Source: Solibacillus sp040274725 (GTDB lineage: Bacteria; Bacillota; Bacilli; Bacillales_A; Planococcaceae). Taken from it: DNA of 64,000 nucleotides. The notes beneath the pieces were generated by a model. That model had not been told where the DNA came from, did no database searches, and was given only the letters and a program-made list of their open reading frames with translations. The stretch lies in assembly GCA_040274725.1 (NCBI GenBank), contig JBEMAQ010000017.1:1-64000 (forward strand). The letters are read 5' to 3'. The first letter of the stretch is position 1; each line of letters opens with the position of its first letter. Below, in pieces: positions 1 through 7,943 of the stretch. The translations under genes and the position numbers were made by a program.

Positions 1-70
1 GCAAACCCACAATTAACAAACCAAATCTTAATGGAAGAAATTAATAAACGTTAATTTTTTCTTTAGTAGG

Positions 71-100
71 CCCACCATTTTTCGGAATGGTGGGTTTTTT
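71..100 (+). terminator. Rho-independent terminator of an upstream gene
   Basis: A 9-bp perfect stem (CCACC-type arm at 71-79, complementary arm 86-94) is followed by six Ts. It ends a gene whose body lies outside the window on the left. Confidence 0.85.
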
Positions 101-128
101 GTTATGCTATTTTATAGGAGGGATAGAC

Positions 129-1001
129 ATGTTATTACTAAAGGGACGCCAACAGTTGCAAGACGCATTTTTAGAGGAGAGTTTTTTCGAGCTAGCACAT
201 ACAACGTTTGGGATTGATTTAGCGCAGTGGGCGGAGCTTGGTTACTGGGACGATCACTATATTCCGTACGTCTTCATGTTTAATAACGAGGTAATCGCAA
301 ATGTTTCAGTTAGTATTGCAACGATGATTCTAGACAGCAAACCACGAAAGGCTGCACAAATTGGGACGGTGATGACAAGAACGGGCTATGAGAAAAAAGG
401 GCTCATTCGCAGGTTATTACAAGCTGTGCTAGACGATTTTACGCATGTAGAAATCCTCTATTTATTTGCGAATGAAGGGGCAGTAGAACTCTATCCGAAA
501 TTTGGTTTTGAGAAGCGTAGTCAGGTGAAGTATAGCCTCCAAGTGGCCGATTTATATTTACGTCCGGCTGAGGTGAAAAAGCTAGATATGCAGGATGCGA
601 AAGCACGTGAATTATTATTTGAAACAGTAATACATCGCATGCCCGTAAGCTTGAAGTTAGGTATTTTGCAAAACGAGGCGATTGTAATGTTTCATGCGCT
701 GACGACATATAAAGACTGTATGTATTATGTGCCGAGCTTGCAAACAATTGTGATCGCAAAAGAAGAGGGCGAGACAATGCACATTGTTGATATCATTGCA
801 AAGCGTCCGATGAATGTACTAGAGGTTTTAGAGCAATTGCCCATTACAGGGAATACAGTAGAGCTAGGCTTTACACCAGATGAGCTTGCGGTAACAGGTA
901 AACAAACACCGTTAATCGAAAAGAATATATTATTTGTAAAGCTACAAAGTGATGAAGATTATCCGGAGCATCGACGCTTGCCACTAACTGCCAAAGCATA
1001 A
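129..1001 (+). CDS. GNAT-family N-acetyltransferase
   Basis: Predicted 290-residue protein with an N-terminal GNAT fold. The acetyl-CoA pyrophosphate-binding segment is visible at about residues 80-105 (IGTVMTRTGYEKKGLIRRLL), the usual R-x-x-G-x-x-like loop before a helix; a second half of about 150 residues has no motif I recognise. The start is placed at the ATG at 129 because AGGAGG lies 7 bases upstream; an in-frame ATG at 87 lies inside the preceding terminator. It is a single-gene unit, bounded by a terminator on each side. The acetyl acceptor cannot be told from sequence. Confidence 0.75.
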   Translation: MLLLKGRQQLQDAFLEESFFELAHTTFGIDLAQWAELGYWDDHYIPYVFMFNNEVIANVSVSIATMILDSKPRKAAQIGTVMTRTGYEKKGLIRRLLQAVLDDFTHVEILYLFANEGAVELYPKFGFEKRSQVKYSLQVADLYLRPAEVKKLDMQDAKARELLFETVIHRMPVSLKLGILQNEAIVMFHALTTYKDCMYYVPSLQTIVIAKEEGETMHIVDIIAKRPMNVLEVLEQLPITGNTVELGFTPDELAVTGKQTPLIEKNILFVKLQSDEDYPEHRRLPLTAKA

Positions 1002-1006
1002 AAAAA

Positions 1007-1030
1007 GTGAGTAGCACATGGGCTACTCAC
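1007..1030. terminator. Bidirectional terminator between convergent genes
   Basis: A 9-bp perfect stem (1007-1015 with 1022-1030) is flanked by an A-run on the left and TCAAAAA on the right. It can end both the acetyltransferase transcript and the leftward putP transcript. Confidence 0.8.
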
Positions 1031-1037
1031 TCAAAAA

Positions 1038-2522
1038 TTAACGCTCTTCGCGTAAAATACGTTGTGTTTCTTCAAACTCACGCTCAATCTCTGCATTTGG
1101 TTTGTACGTAATAATACTGACAACAATGGCGAATACCGCACAAACGATGAAGCCTGGTACAATTTCATAAAGCATACCTGATAGGCTTGGTGTTCTACCC
1201 CAAATGAATGCAACGATTGCGCCTGATACCATACCAGCAATTGCGCCGTAGTTCGTAAGCTTTTTCCAGAAGAGTGATAGTAAAATAATCGGACCGAATG
1301 CGGCACCGAAGCCCGCCCAAGCGAATGCAACTAAGCCTAAAATTGTGCTCTCAGGATTCCATGCAACGATTGCAGCGAACACGGATACAAATAGTACTGC
1401 GATACGACCCATTAAGACGTAATGTTTGTCGTCGCCATCCTTTTTGAATAACGCTTTGTACATATCTTCAATAAGTGCAGAAGACGTTACGATTAACTGA
1501 GAAGAAATGGTACTCATCACCGCTGCTAAAATCGCGGCAAGTGCAATTCCAGCGATGAATGGGTGGAATAAAATTTGGCTCATGACGATGAAAATTGTTT
1601 CTGGATCCTTCAACTCGCCACCTTGTTGTTGGAAGTAAGCAACCCCAACAAGTGCTGTTGCAAGTGCACCAAGTAAACTGAAAATCATCCAGCCAATCCC
1701 GATACGACGTGCGCTTTTCGTTTCTTTTACTGAACTAATCGCCATGAAGCGTACAATAATATGTGGCTGACCAAAGTAACCAAGACCCCACGCGACAGAT
1801 GAAATAATCGCTGCTGCTGAAGCTGTTGCTGGTAGCAAGCTGAACATATCTGAATCGACTTGTTTGATTGAATCGATTGTTTCACCAAGACCGCCTGTTA
1901 AGAAAATCCCAAATGCAGGGACAGCGATTAATGTCACAAGCATGATTAATCCTTGAATAACGTCTGTATAACTTACAGCTAAGAAGCCACCGAATAATGT
2001 GTAGGCAACAACGACAGCTGATACCACAAGTAAACCAGTATGGTAATCAAGACCAAACGAGCTCTCGAAGAACTTACCACCTGATACCATCCCTGAAGAT
2101 ACATAAAACGTAAAGAATACTAAAATAATAATACCAGATGCAATACGTAATAGTTTTGTATGATCACGCAGGCGGTTATCTAAATAACTAGGAATTGTAA
2201 TAGAATCCTTTGTTACTTGTGTATAAACACGCAGACGTGGTGCTACAAGTAACCAGTTTAAATACGCCCCAATTGTTAAACCAATAGCAATCCACGCTTC
2301 AACTAAACCAGATAAGTAAATCGCCCCTGGAAGACCCATTAATAGCCAACCTGACATATCCGCGGCCCCCGCACTAAGCGCGGTAACGGTTGCGCCAAGT
2401 CCACGACCACCAAGCATGTAATCTGTTAAGTTACTCGTCTTTTTGAAAGCATACCAACCAATACCGAGCATGGCGATCATGTAAACAACAATCGCCAACA
2501 TTTGGAATCCATAATCTGACAT
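1038..2522 (-). CDS. putP: Sodium/proline symporter PutP
   Basis: 494-residue sodium:solute symporter (SSS family) with about 13 membrane helices, the normal length for PutP. The early segments YMLGGRGLG and ALSAGAADMSGW and the internal GGFLAVSYTDVIQG are typical of sodium/proline symporters. It should import proline with Na+ for the adjacent proline dehydrogenase and P5C dehydrogenase. An AAAGGGG ribosome site precedes the ATG. It lies 280 bp downstream of, and on the same strand as, the proline dehydrogenase gene; the gap holds a copy of the 15-bp motif also found upstream of the P5C dehydrogenase gene, so it probably has its own promoter. Confidence 0.92.
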   Translation of the reverse strand: MSDYGFQMLAIVVYMIAMLGIGWYAFKKTSNLTDYMLGGRGLGATVTALSAGAADMSGWLLMGLPGAIYLSGLVEAWIAIGLTIGAYLNWLLVAPRLRVYTQVTKDSITIPSYLDNRLRDHTKLLRIASGIIILVFFTFYVSSGMVSGGKFFESSFGLDYHTGLLVVSAVVVAYTLFGGFLAVSYTDVIQGLIMLVTLIAVPAFGIFLTGGLGETIDSIKQVDSDMFSLLPATASAAAIISSVAWGLGYFGQPHIIVRFMAISSVKETKSARRIGIGWMIFSLLGALATALVGVAYFQQQGGELKDPETIFIVMSQILFHPFIAGIALAAILAAVMSTISSQLIVTSSALIEDMYKALFKKDGDDKHYVLMGRIAVLFVSVFAAIVAWNPESTILGLVAFAWAGFGAAFGPIILLSLFWKKLTNYGAIAGMVSGAIVAFIWGRTPSLSGMLYEIVPGFIVCAVFAIVVSIITYKPNAEIEREFEETQRILREER

Positions 2523-2802
2523 AGAAAAACCCCTTTAAGAAATTATTTTATTAAAATAAGATACTATTAATTCGTCTGAAAAGAAACGCATTAAATATAT
2601 GCATTTGCACCCTCTTGAAACCCCGTCGATTAGCGAGAAATTATGCACTACAGTATGAAGCGTAGTCCATAACAATAGGTGAGAGTGACTTGGAAAATAG
2701 TATCTTGGAAAAATGATTTAATTTCTGACTGACAGCGGTGCTATGTCTAAAGGGTAAAGGAGCTAAGCCACCTTTACTTATAAAGAGTATTACTTTACAA
2801 AA
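2523..2802. promoter_or_regulatory. putP upstream region with candidate operator
   Basis: This 280-bp gap has no credible gene. At 2588-2602 it holds a 15-bp element that fits GCA-N6-TAATGC on the minus strand, shared with two sites before the P5C dehydrogenase gene. A perfect 11-bp inverted repeat (AAGATACTATT at 2558-2568, its complement at 2696-2706) brackets the element. No -24/-12 sigma-54 promoter (GG-N10-GC) is visible. Function is inferred only from position and repetition. Confidence 0.45.
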
Positions 2803-3780
2803 TTAATTTTTCTTTTTCGTAACGCGACCAAGTAAAAAGGCAGCAGCCCCAACCCCGATTAATGTATTTGTTTTTTTGGTGAAAACTTGCTTCGTCACAA
2901 GTGATAAATTTTGTGGACGCTCTGCCAGACGACGCATAAAATAACCATACCAGTCACTGCCAAATGGTACATACACACAGAAGTTATAGCCTTCTTTGGC
3001 AAGCTGCAATTGCATCTCTTTACGGAAGCCATATAGCATTTGGAATTCAAATTTGTCATTTGAGATATGATGCTTTTTCACAAATTGTTTCACATGGTTA
3101 ATAATGTTGTGGTCATGTGTGGCAATTGATGTGAATTTGCCATGTAATAAGTGATATTCAATTTGTTCGATATATTTTTTATCGATTTCCTGCTTGGATT
3201 GGTACGCTACGCTTGGATCTTCCTTGTACGCACCTTTTACGAGACGCAGACGATAATTTTTGTATTTATCTACATTTTGCTCTGATTCGTGGAAATATGC
3301 TTGGATCACTGTGCCAACATTGTGATGCTCCTCATTTAATGTTTCAAGCAATTGGAAGGAGGTATGTAGACGACCATAATCCTCCATGTCAAAATTCACG
3401 AAAATATCGTAGCGATCCGCAAGCGCGACGATTTCTTTTAAATTGTCAAAGCAGAAATCATAATCAATATCTAGACCGAGCTGAGACGGTTTGAGTGAAA
3501 TATGCGCGTCTACTTGCTCTGTATGGATGCGTTCAACAACAGCTAAAATCTGCTCTTTCGCAGCAAGTGTCTCGGATTTTTCGTAAACGAATTCGCCTAA
3601 ATTATCAACAGTACAGGAAATACCGTGCGTGTTTAATTCTTTAATGCTTTCGATTACTTCGTCGATATTCGTCCCTGCAACAACACTTTGCGCACCGAAT
3701 TTCAAACCGTATTTTTGAGCAGCTGAATTAAGTGCTCTATTTTCGGAAAGTGCGATAAAAAAGTCTTTTAATGTGGGCAT
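2803..3780 (-). CDS. putB: Proline dehydrogenase (FAD-dependent)
   Basis: Predicted 325-residue monofunctional proline dehydrogenase of the Gram-positive type, which oxidises L-proline to pyrroline-5-carboxylate and passes electrons to the quinone pool. The (beta-alpha)8 barrel markers are present: SLKPSQLGL, VNFDMEDYG, LRLVKGAYKE, ATHDHNII, FQMLYGFR and the C-terminal substrate-binding YVPFGSDWYGYFMRRLAERP. The last 20 residues form a hydrophobic stretch (GVGAAAFLLG) with a basic tail, a possible membrane anchor. I place the start at the second ATG (3780), 7 bases after GGGAGG; the ATG at 3786 is too close to it. It belongs with putP and the P5C dehydrogenase gene. Confidence 0.92.
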   Translation of the reverse strand: MPTLKDFFIALSENRALNSAAQKYGLKFGAQSVVAGTNIDEVIESIKELNTHGISCTVDNLGEFVYEKSETLAAKEQILAVVERIHTEQVDAHISLKPSQLGLDIDYDFCFDNLKEIVALADRYDIFVNFDMEDYGRLHTSFQLLETLNEEHHNVGTVIQAYFHESEQNVDKYKNYRLRLVKGAYKEDPSVAYQSKQEIDKKYIEQIEYHLLHGKFTSIATHDHNIINHVKQFVKKHHISNDKFEFQMLYGFRKEMQLQLAKEGYNFCVYVPFGSDWYGYFMRRLAERPQNLSLVTKQVFTKKTNTLIGVGAAAFLLGRVTKKKN

Positions 3781-4052
3781 AACCATTCCTCCCTTTGCAT
3801 GTGTAATTTATATGACGTTGATGTGAGTATATAGCAAAGAAAAACAAAAATAAATAGAATTTTGAGTTTATTTATAAATGATGCTCCTCAAATGGCGGTA
3901 ATTAAACGATAATTAGTTTTATTGTTTTTTTGTTATTTGATTTCATGATAGTTCAAGTGTATAAGAAAGGGTTTTAATTTTGAATAAATATTCATAATGT
4001 TGTTTTTTTAGAGCGTGGAGTATTAGAGTGGAAATAAGTGCAAAAAAATATT
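3781..4052. other. AT-rich upstream region of the proline dehydrogenase gene
   Basis: No gene is visible. The leftward promoter of the proline dehydrogenase gene should lie here, but I see neither a convincing sigma-A pair nor a sigma-54 element, and the GCA-N6-TAATGC motif is absent. Confidence 0.4.
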
Positions 4053-4096
4053 GCAGAAAGGGGTAGCTGATTAATATCAACTACCCCTATTTCTGC
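4043..4096 (-). terminator. Terminator of the proline regulator gene
   Basis: A long stem (GCAGAAAGGGGTAGCTGAT at 4053 onward pairing with the segment ending at 4096) is followed on the minus strand by seven Ts. The hairpin overlaps the stop codon of the leftward regulator gene. Confidence 0.85.
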
Positions 4097-5391
4097 TATT
4101 TTCGCTTCAAACGGTATTGTAAACCTTGGCGGTGAATACCGAGTGCCTTCGCTGTTTGTGAAATATTGCCGTTATTTAATTTTAGAGCGTGGGCGATGTA
4201 ATGATCTTCAACTTTGCGCATATATTCATCAAGTGGTTGTAATTCATTGTGACTGAAGTCGAATAAATCTAAACTTGTGTCGTCACTCTTTTTCGTCTGC
4301 TTTAGCTTCCACTTGAAATAAGCAGGTAGCATCGACATATCAATATATTCTTCGTTTGTTACGAGCGCGCAAATATCATCAAGTAGTACCTCGAGCTCTT
4401 TTAAATTACCAGGCCAGTCATACGTTAAAAAGACATTCTCCACTTCTGGTGTGAGTCCTTTCACACGAACACCGTAAGTCATGCGGCGGCGAGAGAAATA
4501 GTCCTCGACAAATGGTTGAATATCTTCAAGTCGGTCGCGCAGGGCAGGTACTTGAATCGTTAAATTTGAAAACAGATAAAATAAATTTTTCGATAAGCTC
4601 CCTTTTTGTATCAAATCAATCGGGTCCGCGCCAATACTAGCAATGAAGACATGGTTACGGTCAGCATATGCTTCGAGTAACTCAATGATGCGCTCCTGTG
4701 CAGGCATAGATAAAAATTCAATACGTTCAGCGAAAAATGTATAGTTTTTTGATTCAGCTATATATTTTTCAATTTGCGCAAGCAATGCTTCTTCATTGCG
4801 TCGGCAAATAAGTGTAATGAAGCGCTCGTTTTTTTCCTCAAGCGCATGGTGAATGCCTTCTGCAATCATATCCTTACCGGTACCCGATTCACCAATCAGC
4901 ATGACAGGAATACGTCCCATCGCGGCGATTTTTGCTTGCTGAATAACAAGATTCATTGATTTTGAGACAGCTGTAATAATTTCAAATGTTAGCGGTGCAC
5001 CGTAGCGACTAAGTGGGCGGTCTATCAAAAACTCCTGCTGTGAAATGTCACGTGCAATTTGAATTGCAATCTTTGTGTTGTCCTCGAGCGTAAACGGGTA
5101 ATAGTTACTGATGATTGTTACTTCTTCACCATTACTATTCCAAAATGTATGCTTCACGTGGTGGATGGGCTCCTCAGAGAACAGCACTTTATGAAGTAAA
5201 TTTTCTTCTAAGTTAAAATCAAGCGATTGTGAAACGAAACGCTGCGTGAGCTCTTCCTGTGTTTCACCTAAAATATCGCGCATTTTTTTATTGTAAATGA
5301 TGACATGACCTTTTGCGTCAATCGCACATAGACCAGTCTCAATTTTTTCGGCCATAAATTCATAGGCACTAATAATATTTGACTGATGCAT
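4096..5391 (-). CDS. PAS/AAA+/Fis regulator of proline use, lacking the sigma-54 contact loop
   Basis: 431-residue regulator with the layout of bacterial enhancer-binding proteins: an N-terminal PAS-like domain (about 5-115), an AAA+ domain (about 140-345) and a Fis-type helix-turn-helix at 404-428. Walker A GESGTGKD (167-174) and the WPGNLKELE segment (326-334) are intact. The GAFTGA loop that contacts sigma-54 is missing: only about 45 residues separate Walker A from the Walker B region, which reads FFAERIEFL instead of the usual LFLDEI-type sequence. It therefore probably works at sigma-A promoters. The start at 5391 has GGGAG 9 bases upstream; the longer TTG start at 5436 has no such site. 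Its place between the two proline catabolic genes suggests it controls them. Confidence 0.8.
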   Translation of the reverse strand: MHQSNIISAYEFMAEKIETGLCAIDAKGHVIIYNKKMRDILGETQEELTQRFVSQSLDFNLEENLLHKVLFSEEPIHHVKHTFWNSNGEEVTIISNYYPFTLEDNTKIAIQIARDISQQEFLIDRPLSRYGAPLTFEIITAVSKSMNLVIQQAKIAAMGRIPVMLIGESGTGKDMIAEGIHHALEEKNERFITLICRRNEEALLAQIEKYIAESKNYTFFAERIEFLSMPAQERIIELLEAYADRNHVFIASIGADPIDLIQKGSLSKNLFYLFSNLTIQVPALRDRLEDIQPFVEDYFSRRRMTYGVRVKGLTPEVENVFLTYDWPGNLKELEVLLDDICALVTNEEYIDMSMLPAYFKWKLKQTKKSDDTSLDLFDFSHNELQPLDEYMRKVEDHYIAHALKLNNGNISQTAKALGIHRQGLQYRLKRK

Positions 5392-5472
5392 TACATTCAA
5401 CTCCCTCATCTCATCATAGTGTAACATGTGCCGCAATAAAATTTAGAGAATTTTTAACTTTACGAGAAAAAG

Positions 5473-5543
5473 ATATTGCATTAAGCAATATTATAATGCA
5501 CAATGTAAATATTAACAGAATATTCAACGCATTAATATTTTGC
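5473..5543. promoter_or_regulatory. Candidate operators between the proline regulator and P5C dehydrogenase genes
   Basis: Three elements lie in the 177-bp divergent region. A perfect palindrome, ATATTGC-N5-GCAATAT, spans 5473-5491. Two 15-bp elements fitting GCA-N6-TAATGC lie at 5485-5499 (plus strand) and 5529-5543 (minus strand); the same motif recurs upstream of putP. The second lies about 25 bp before the ATG, near the expected core promoter. These are candidate binding sites for the adjacent Fis-type regulator; the assignment is inference. Confidence 0.5.
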
Positions 5544-5568
5544 ATCTAACTTTAAGGAGGCTTTATTT

Positions 5569-7113
5569 ATGATTGAATACAAACACGAACCATTCACAGA
5601 CTTCTCGGTAGAGGCAGAAAAGCAGGCTTACTTAAAAGCGATTGAAAAGGTAGAAGGTGAGCTTGGAGCAGACTATCCACTTATTATTGGTGGCGAGCGC
5701 ATTACAACAGAGGATCGCATTGTTTCGTACAATCCTGCAAAGAAAACAGAGGTCATTGGTTCTGTTTCAAAAGCATCACAACAGTTAGCGGAAAAAGCAA
5801 TGCAAGTTGCAGATGAAGCATTTAAAATATGGAAAAAGACGGATCCAGCAGTACGTGCAGATGTCTTATTCAAAGCAGCGGCAATTATCCGTCGTCGCAA
5901 GCATGAGTTTTCAGCTTGGTTAACAAAAGAAGCAGGTAAGCCTTGGAATGAGGCAGATGCAGATACAGCAGAAGCAATTGATTTCTTAGAATATTATGGT
6001 CGTCAAATGTTAGAAATGAAAGATGGCCGCCAAGTAAATAGCCGTCCAGGAGAATACAATCGCTACGACTATATTCCACTTGGTATTGGCATTGTGATCT
6101 CACCTTGGAATTTCCCGTTTGCAATCATGGCAGGCACGACAGTTGCGGCAGTAGTAACAGGGAACACCGTCTTGTTAAAGCCAGCATCAACTACACCAGT
6201 TGTCGCATACAAATTTATCGAGGTGCTTGAAGAAGCAGGCTTACCGGCAGGCGTTGTAAACTTTGTGCCAGGGAGCGGTGCTGAGGTTGGGGATTACTTA
6301 GTAGATCATCCAAAAACACGCTTTATCTCGTTCACAGGGTCACGCGATATCGGCCTTCGTATTAATGAGCGTGCGTCAAAATTAAGTGCCGGTCAAATTT
6401 GGATCAAACGTGTCATTGCGGAAATGGGCGGTAAAGATACAATCGTTGTCGACAAAGAGGCAGATTTAGAACTCGCAGCACAATCCATCGTTAAGTCAGC
6501 CTTCGGCTTCTCAGGTCAGAAATGCTCTGCGTGCTCACGTGTTGTCATTGTTAAAGATGTGTATGACCAAGTTGTAGACCGTGTGGAACAGTTAACGAAA
6601 GAGTTAACAATCGGCGACCCAACAGACCCGAGTAATTTCATGGCCACTGTCATTGATGCAGCGGCATTCAAAAAAATTACGGAGTACATCGAAATCGGTA
6701 AAGGGGAAGGTCGTTTAGTAGCAGGTGGCTCGGCGGATGATTCAGTTGGTTATTTTGTCCATCCAACCGTATTTGCAGATGTTGACCCATCAGCACGTAT
6801 TATGAAGGAAGAAATTTTTGGCCCAGTTGTTGCCATTACAAAAGCGGATACATTTGAAGAGGCGATTGCGATTGCAAATGATACAGAATACGGTTTAACA
6901 GGTGCGGTCATTACAACAAATCGTATGAACCAAGAGTATGCACGTGACGAGTTCCACGTAGGTAATCTTTACTTTAACCGTGGCTGCACAGGTGCCATCG
7001 TTGGCTATCAACCATTTGGCGGCTTCAATATGTCAGGTACAGATTCAAAAGCAGGTGGTCCAGATTATTTAACATTACACATGCAAGCAAAAACGACATC
7101 TGAGATGTTCTAA
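5569..7113 (+). CDS. rocA: L-glutamate gamma-semialdehyde (P5C) dehydrogenase
   Basis: 514 residues, the usual length of the RocA/PutC type of 1-pyrroline-5-carboxylate dehydrogenase. It oxidises glutamate semialdehyde to glutamate with NAD+. Visible markers: ISPWNFPFAIMAGTT (NAD binding), FTGSRDIGLRI, the catalytic base region AEMGGKD, the nucleophile Cys319 in FSGQKCSACSR, and EEIFGPVVAI. A strong AAGGAGG precedes the ATG. It is transcribed away from the regulator gene and ends at a strong terminator. In B. subtilis two paralogues exist (rocA and putC); the proline genes alongside suggest the PutC role, but sequence alone cannot settle the symbol. Confidence 0.93.
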   Translation: MIEYKHEPFTDFSVEAEKQAYLKAIEKVEGELGADYPLIIGGERITTEDRIVSYNPAKKTEVIGSVSKASQQLAEKAMQVADEAFKIWKKTDPAVRADVLFKAAAIIRRRKHEFSAWLTKEAGKPWNEADADTAEAIDFLEYYGRQMLEMKDGRQVNSRPGEYNRYDYIPLGIGIVISPWNFPFAIMAGTTVAAVVTGNTVLLKPASTTPVVAYKFIEVLEEAGLPAGVVNFVPGSGAEVGDYLVDHPKTRFISFTGSRDIGLRINERASKLSAGQIWIKRVIAEMGGKDTIVVDKEADLELAAQSIVKSAFGFSGQKCSACSRVVIVKDVYDQVVDRVEQLTKELTIGDPTDPSNFMATVIDAAAFKKITEYIEIGKGEGRLVAGGSADDSVGYFVHPTVFADVDPSARIMKEEIFGPVVAITKADTFEEAIAIANDTEYGLTGAVITTNRMNQEYARDEFHVGNLYFNRGCTGAIVGYQPFGGFNMSGTDSKAGGPDYLTLHMQAKTTSEMF

Positions 7114-7126
7114 TATAATAGTAGGA

Positions 7127-7164
7127 AAGCCATCATTTCAACGTGCTGAAATGATGGCTTTTTT
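7127..7164 (+). terminator. Terminator after P5C dehydrogenase gene
   Basis: A 14-bp perfect stem (7127-7140 with 7147-7160), 6-base loop, followed by a T-run. Confidence 0.9.
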
Positions 7165-7287
7165 GTGCTGGAACTTCGCATTTACAAGTGCGTCGTTAAG
7201 AACGAAGCAAAGTTTTTTTGTTGTAATTATAGGACAATCCGTGCAAAATGAAAGTATCAGTTTTTAATTTCAAGGGGGTAATGAATA

Positions 7288-7845
7288 ATGAAAACAGAGC
7301 AGCAGTATTTTGAAACAGGTAAATTAATAGCAGATTATATGGACGGGATGTCGCAATTAAAAGAGCAAAGCTTTGCGATTTACGAAAAATTCGAGGTACC
7401 CGCAGACGGTTTTGCAGAAGAACTACGTGCGGCAAATCTTCATATTTTAACAATTACGGAGGACTGGTGCGGAGATGCAATGGTCAATAACCCAATCATT
7501 CGCAAAGTAGCGGAGGCAGCAGGTGCTGAGATGCGCACATTCCTACGTGATGCGGATACAGATTTAATTGACCGCTATTTAACAAATGGTGGCCGTGCGA
7601 TTCCAATGTATGTGCTATTAGATGAATCAGGTGAAGTTGTCGGTAAATGGGGGCCTCGCGCACCTGAGCTTCAGCAGTTAGTAATGGATATGCGTGCAGG
7701 ACTGCCGGATAAGGAAGACACGATATTTGAACAGGCACAAAAAGCAATGTATGATAAGATGCGTACACAATATGCTGAGGACGCGAAGCTTTGGAGCTAT
7801 GTGTATGAGGACTTTAAACGTACAGTATTAGCAATTATAGCGTAA
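7288..7845 (+). CDS. Thioredoxin-like protein with a single active-site cysteine
   Basis: 185-residue cytoplasmic protein resembling the Thioredoxin_9 family. The strand-turn ILTITEDWCGDAM (about 51-63) sits where a thioredoxin has WCxxC, but the second cysteine is replaced, leaving one Cys. A cis-proline-like segment RAIPMYVLLD follows at about 105-114. With one cysteine it cannot run the usual dithiol exchange; a monothiol or non-redox role is possible. GGGGG lies about 10 bases upstream of the ATG. It is a single-gene unit with a terminator after it. Confidence 0.7.
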   Translation: MKTEQQYFETGKLIADYMDGMSQLKEQSFAIYEKFEVPADGFAEELRAANLHILTITEDWCGDAMVNNPIIRKVAEAAGAEMRTFLRDADTDLIDRYLTNGGRAIPMYVLLDESGEVVGKWGPRAPELQQLVMDMRAGLPDKEDTIFEQAQKAMYDKMRTQYAEDAKLWSYVYEDFKRTVLAIIA

Positions 7846-7862
7846 ATATAAAGTAAATTTTT

Positions 7863-7902
7863 AAGGAGCTACTTCAACGATGTTTTGAGCTAGCTCCTTT
7901 TC
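7863..7902 (+). terminator. Terminator after thioredoxin-like gene
   Basis: Stem AAGGAGCTA (7863-7871) with its complement at 7891-7899, long partly paired loop, followed by TTTTCT. Confidence 0.65.
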
Positions 7903-7943
7903 TGAGGACGCTAGACAAAATTACGGAGTAGGATGGTACAAAG

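Noticed and set aside
3781..4095. A sigma-54 promoter for the proline dehydrogenase gene
   Set aside because: TTTGCT and GC-N11-GC patterns occur, but no GG-N10-GC spacing. One such pattern near 4043 is simply the T-run and stem of the regulator terminator.
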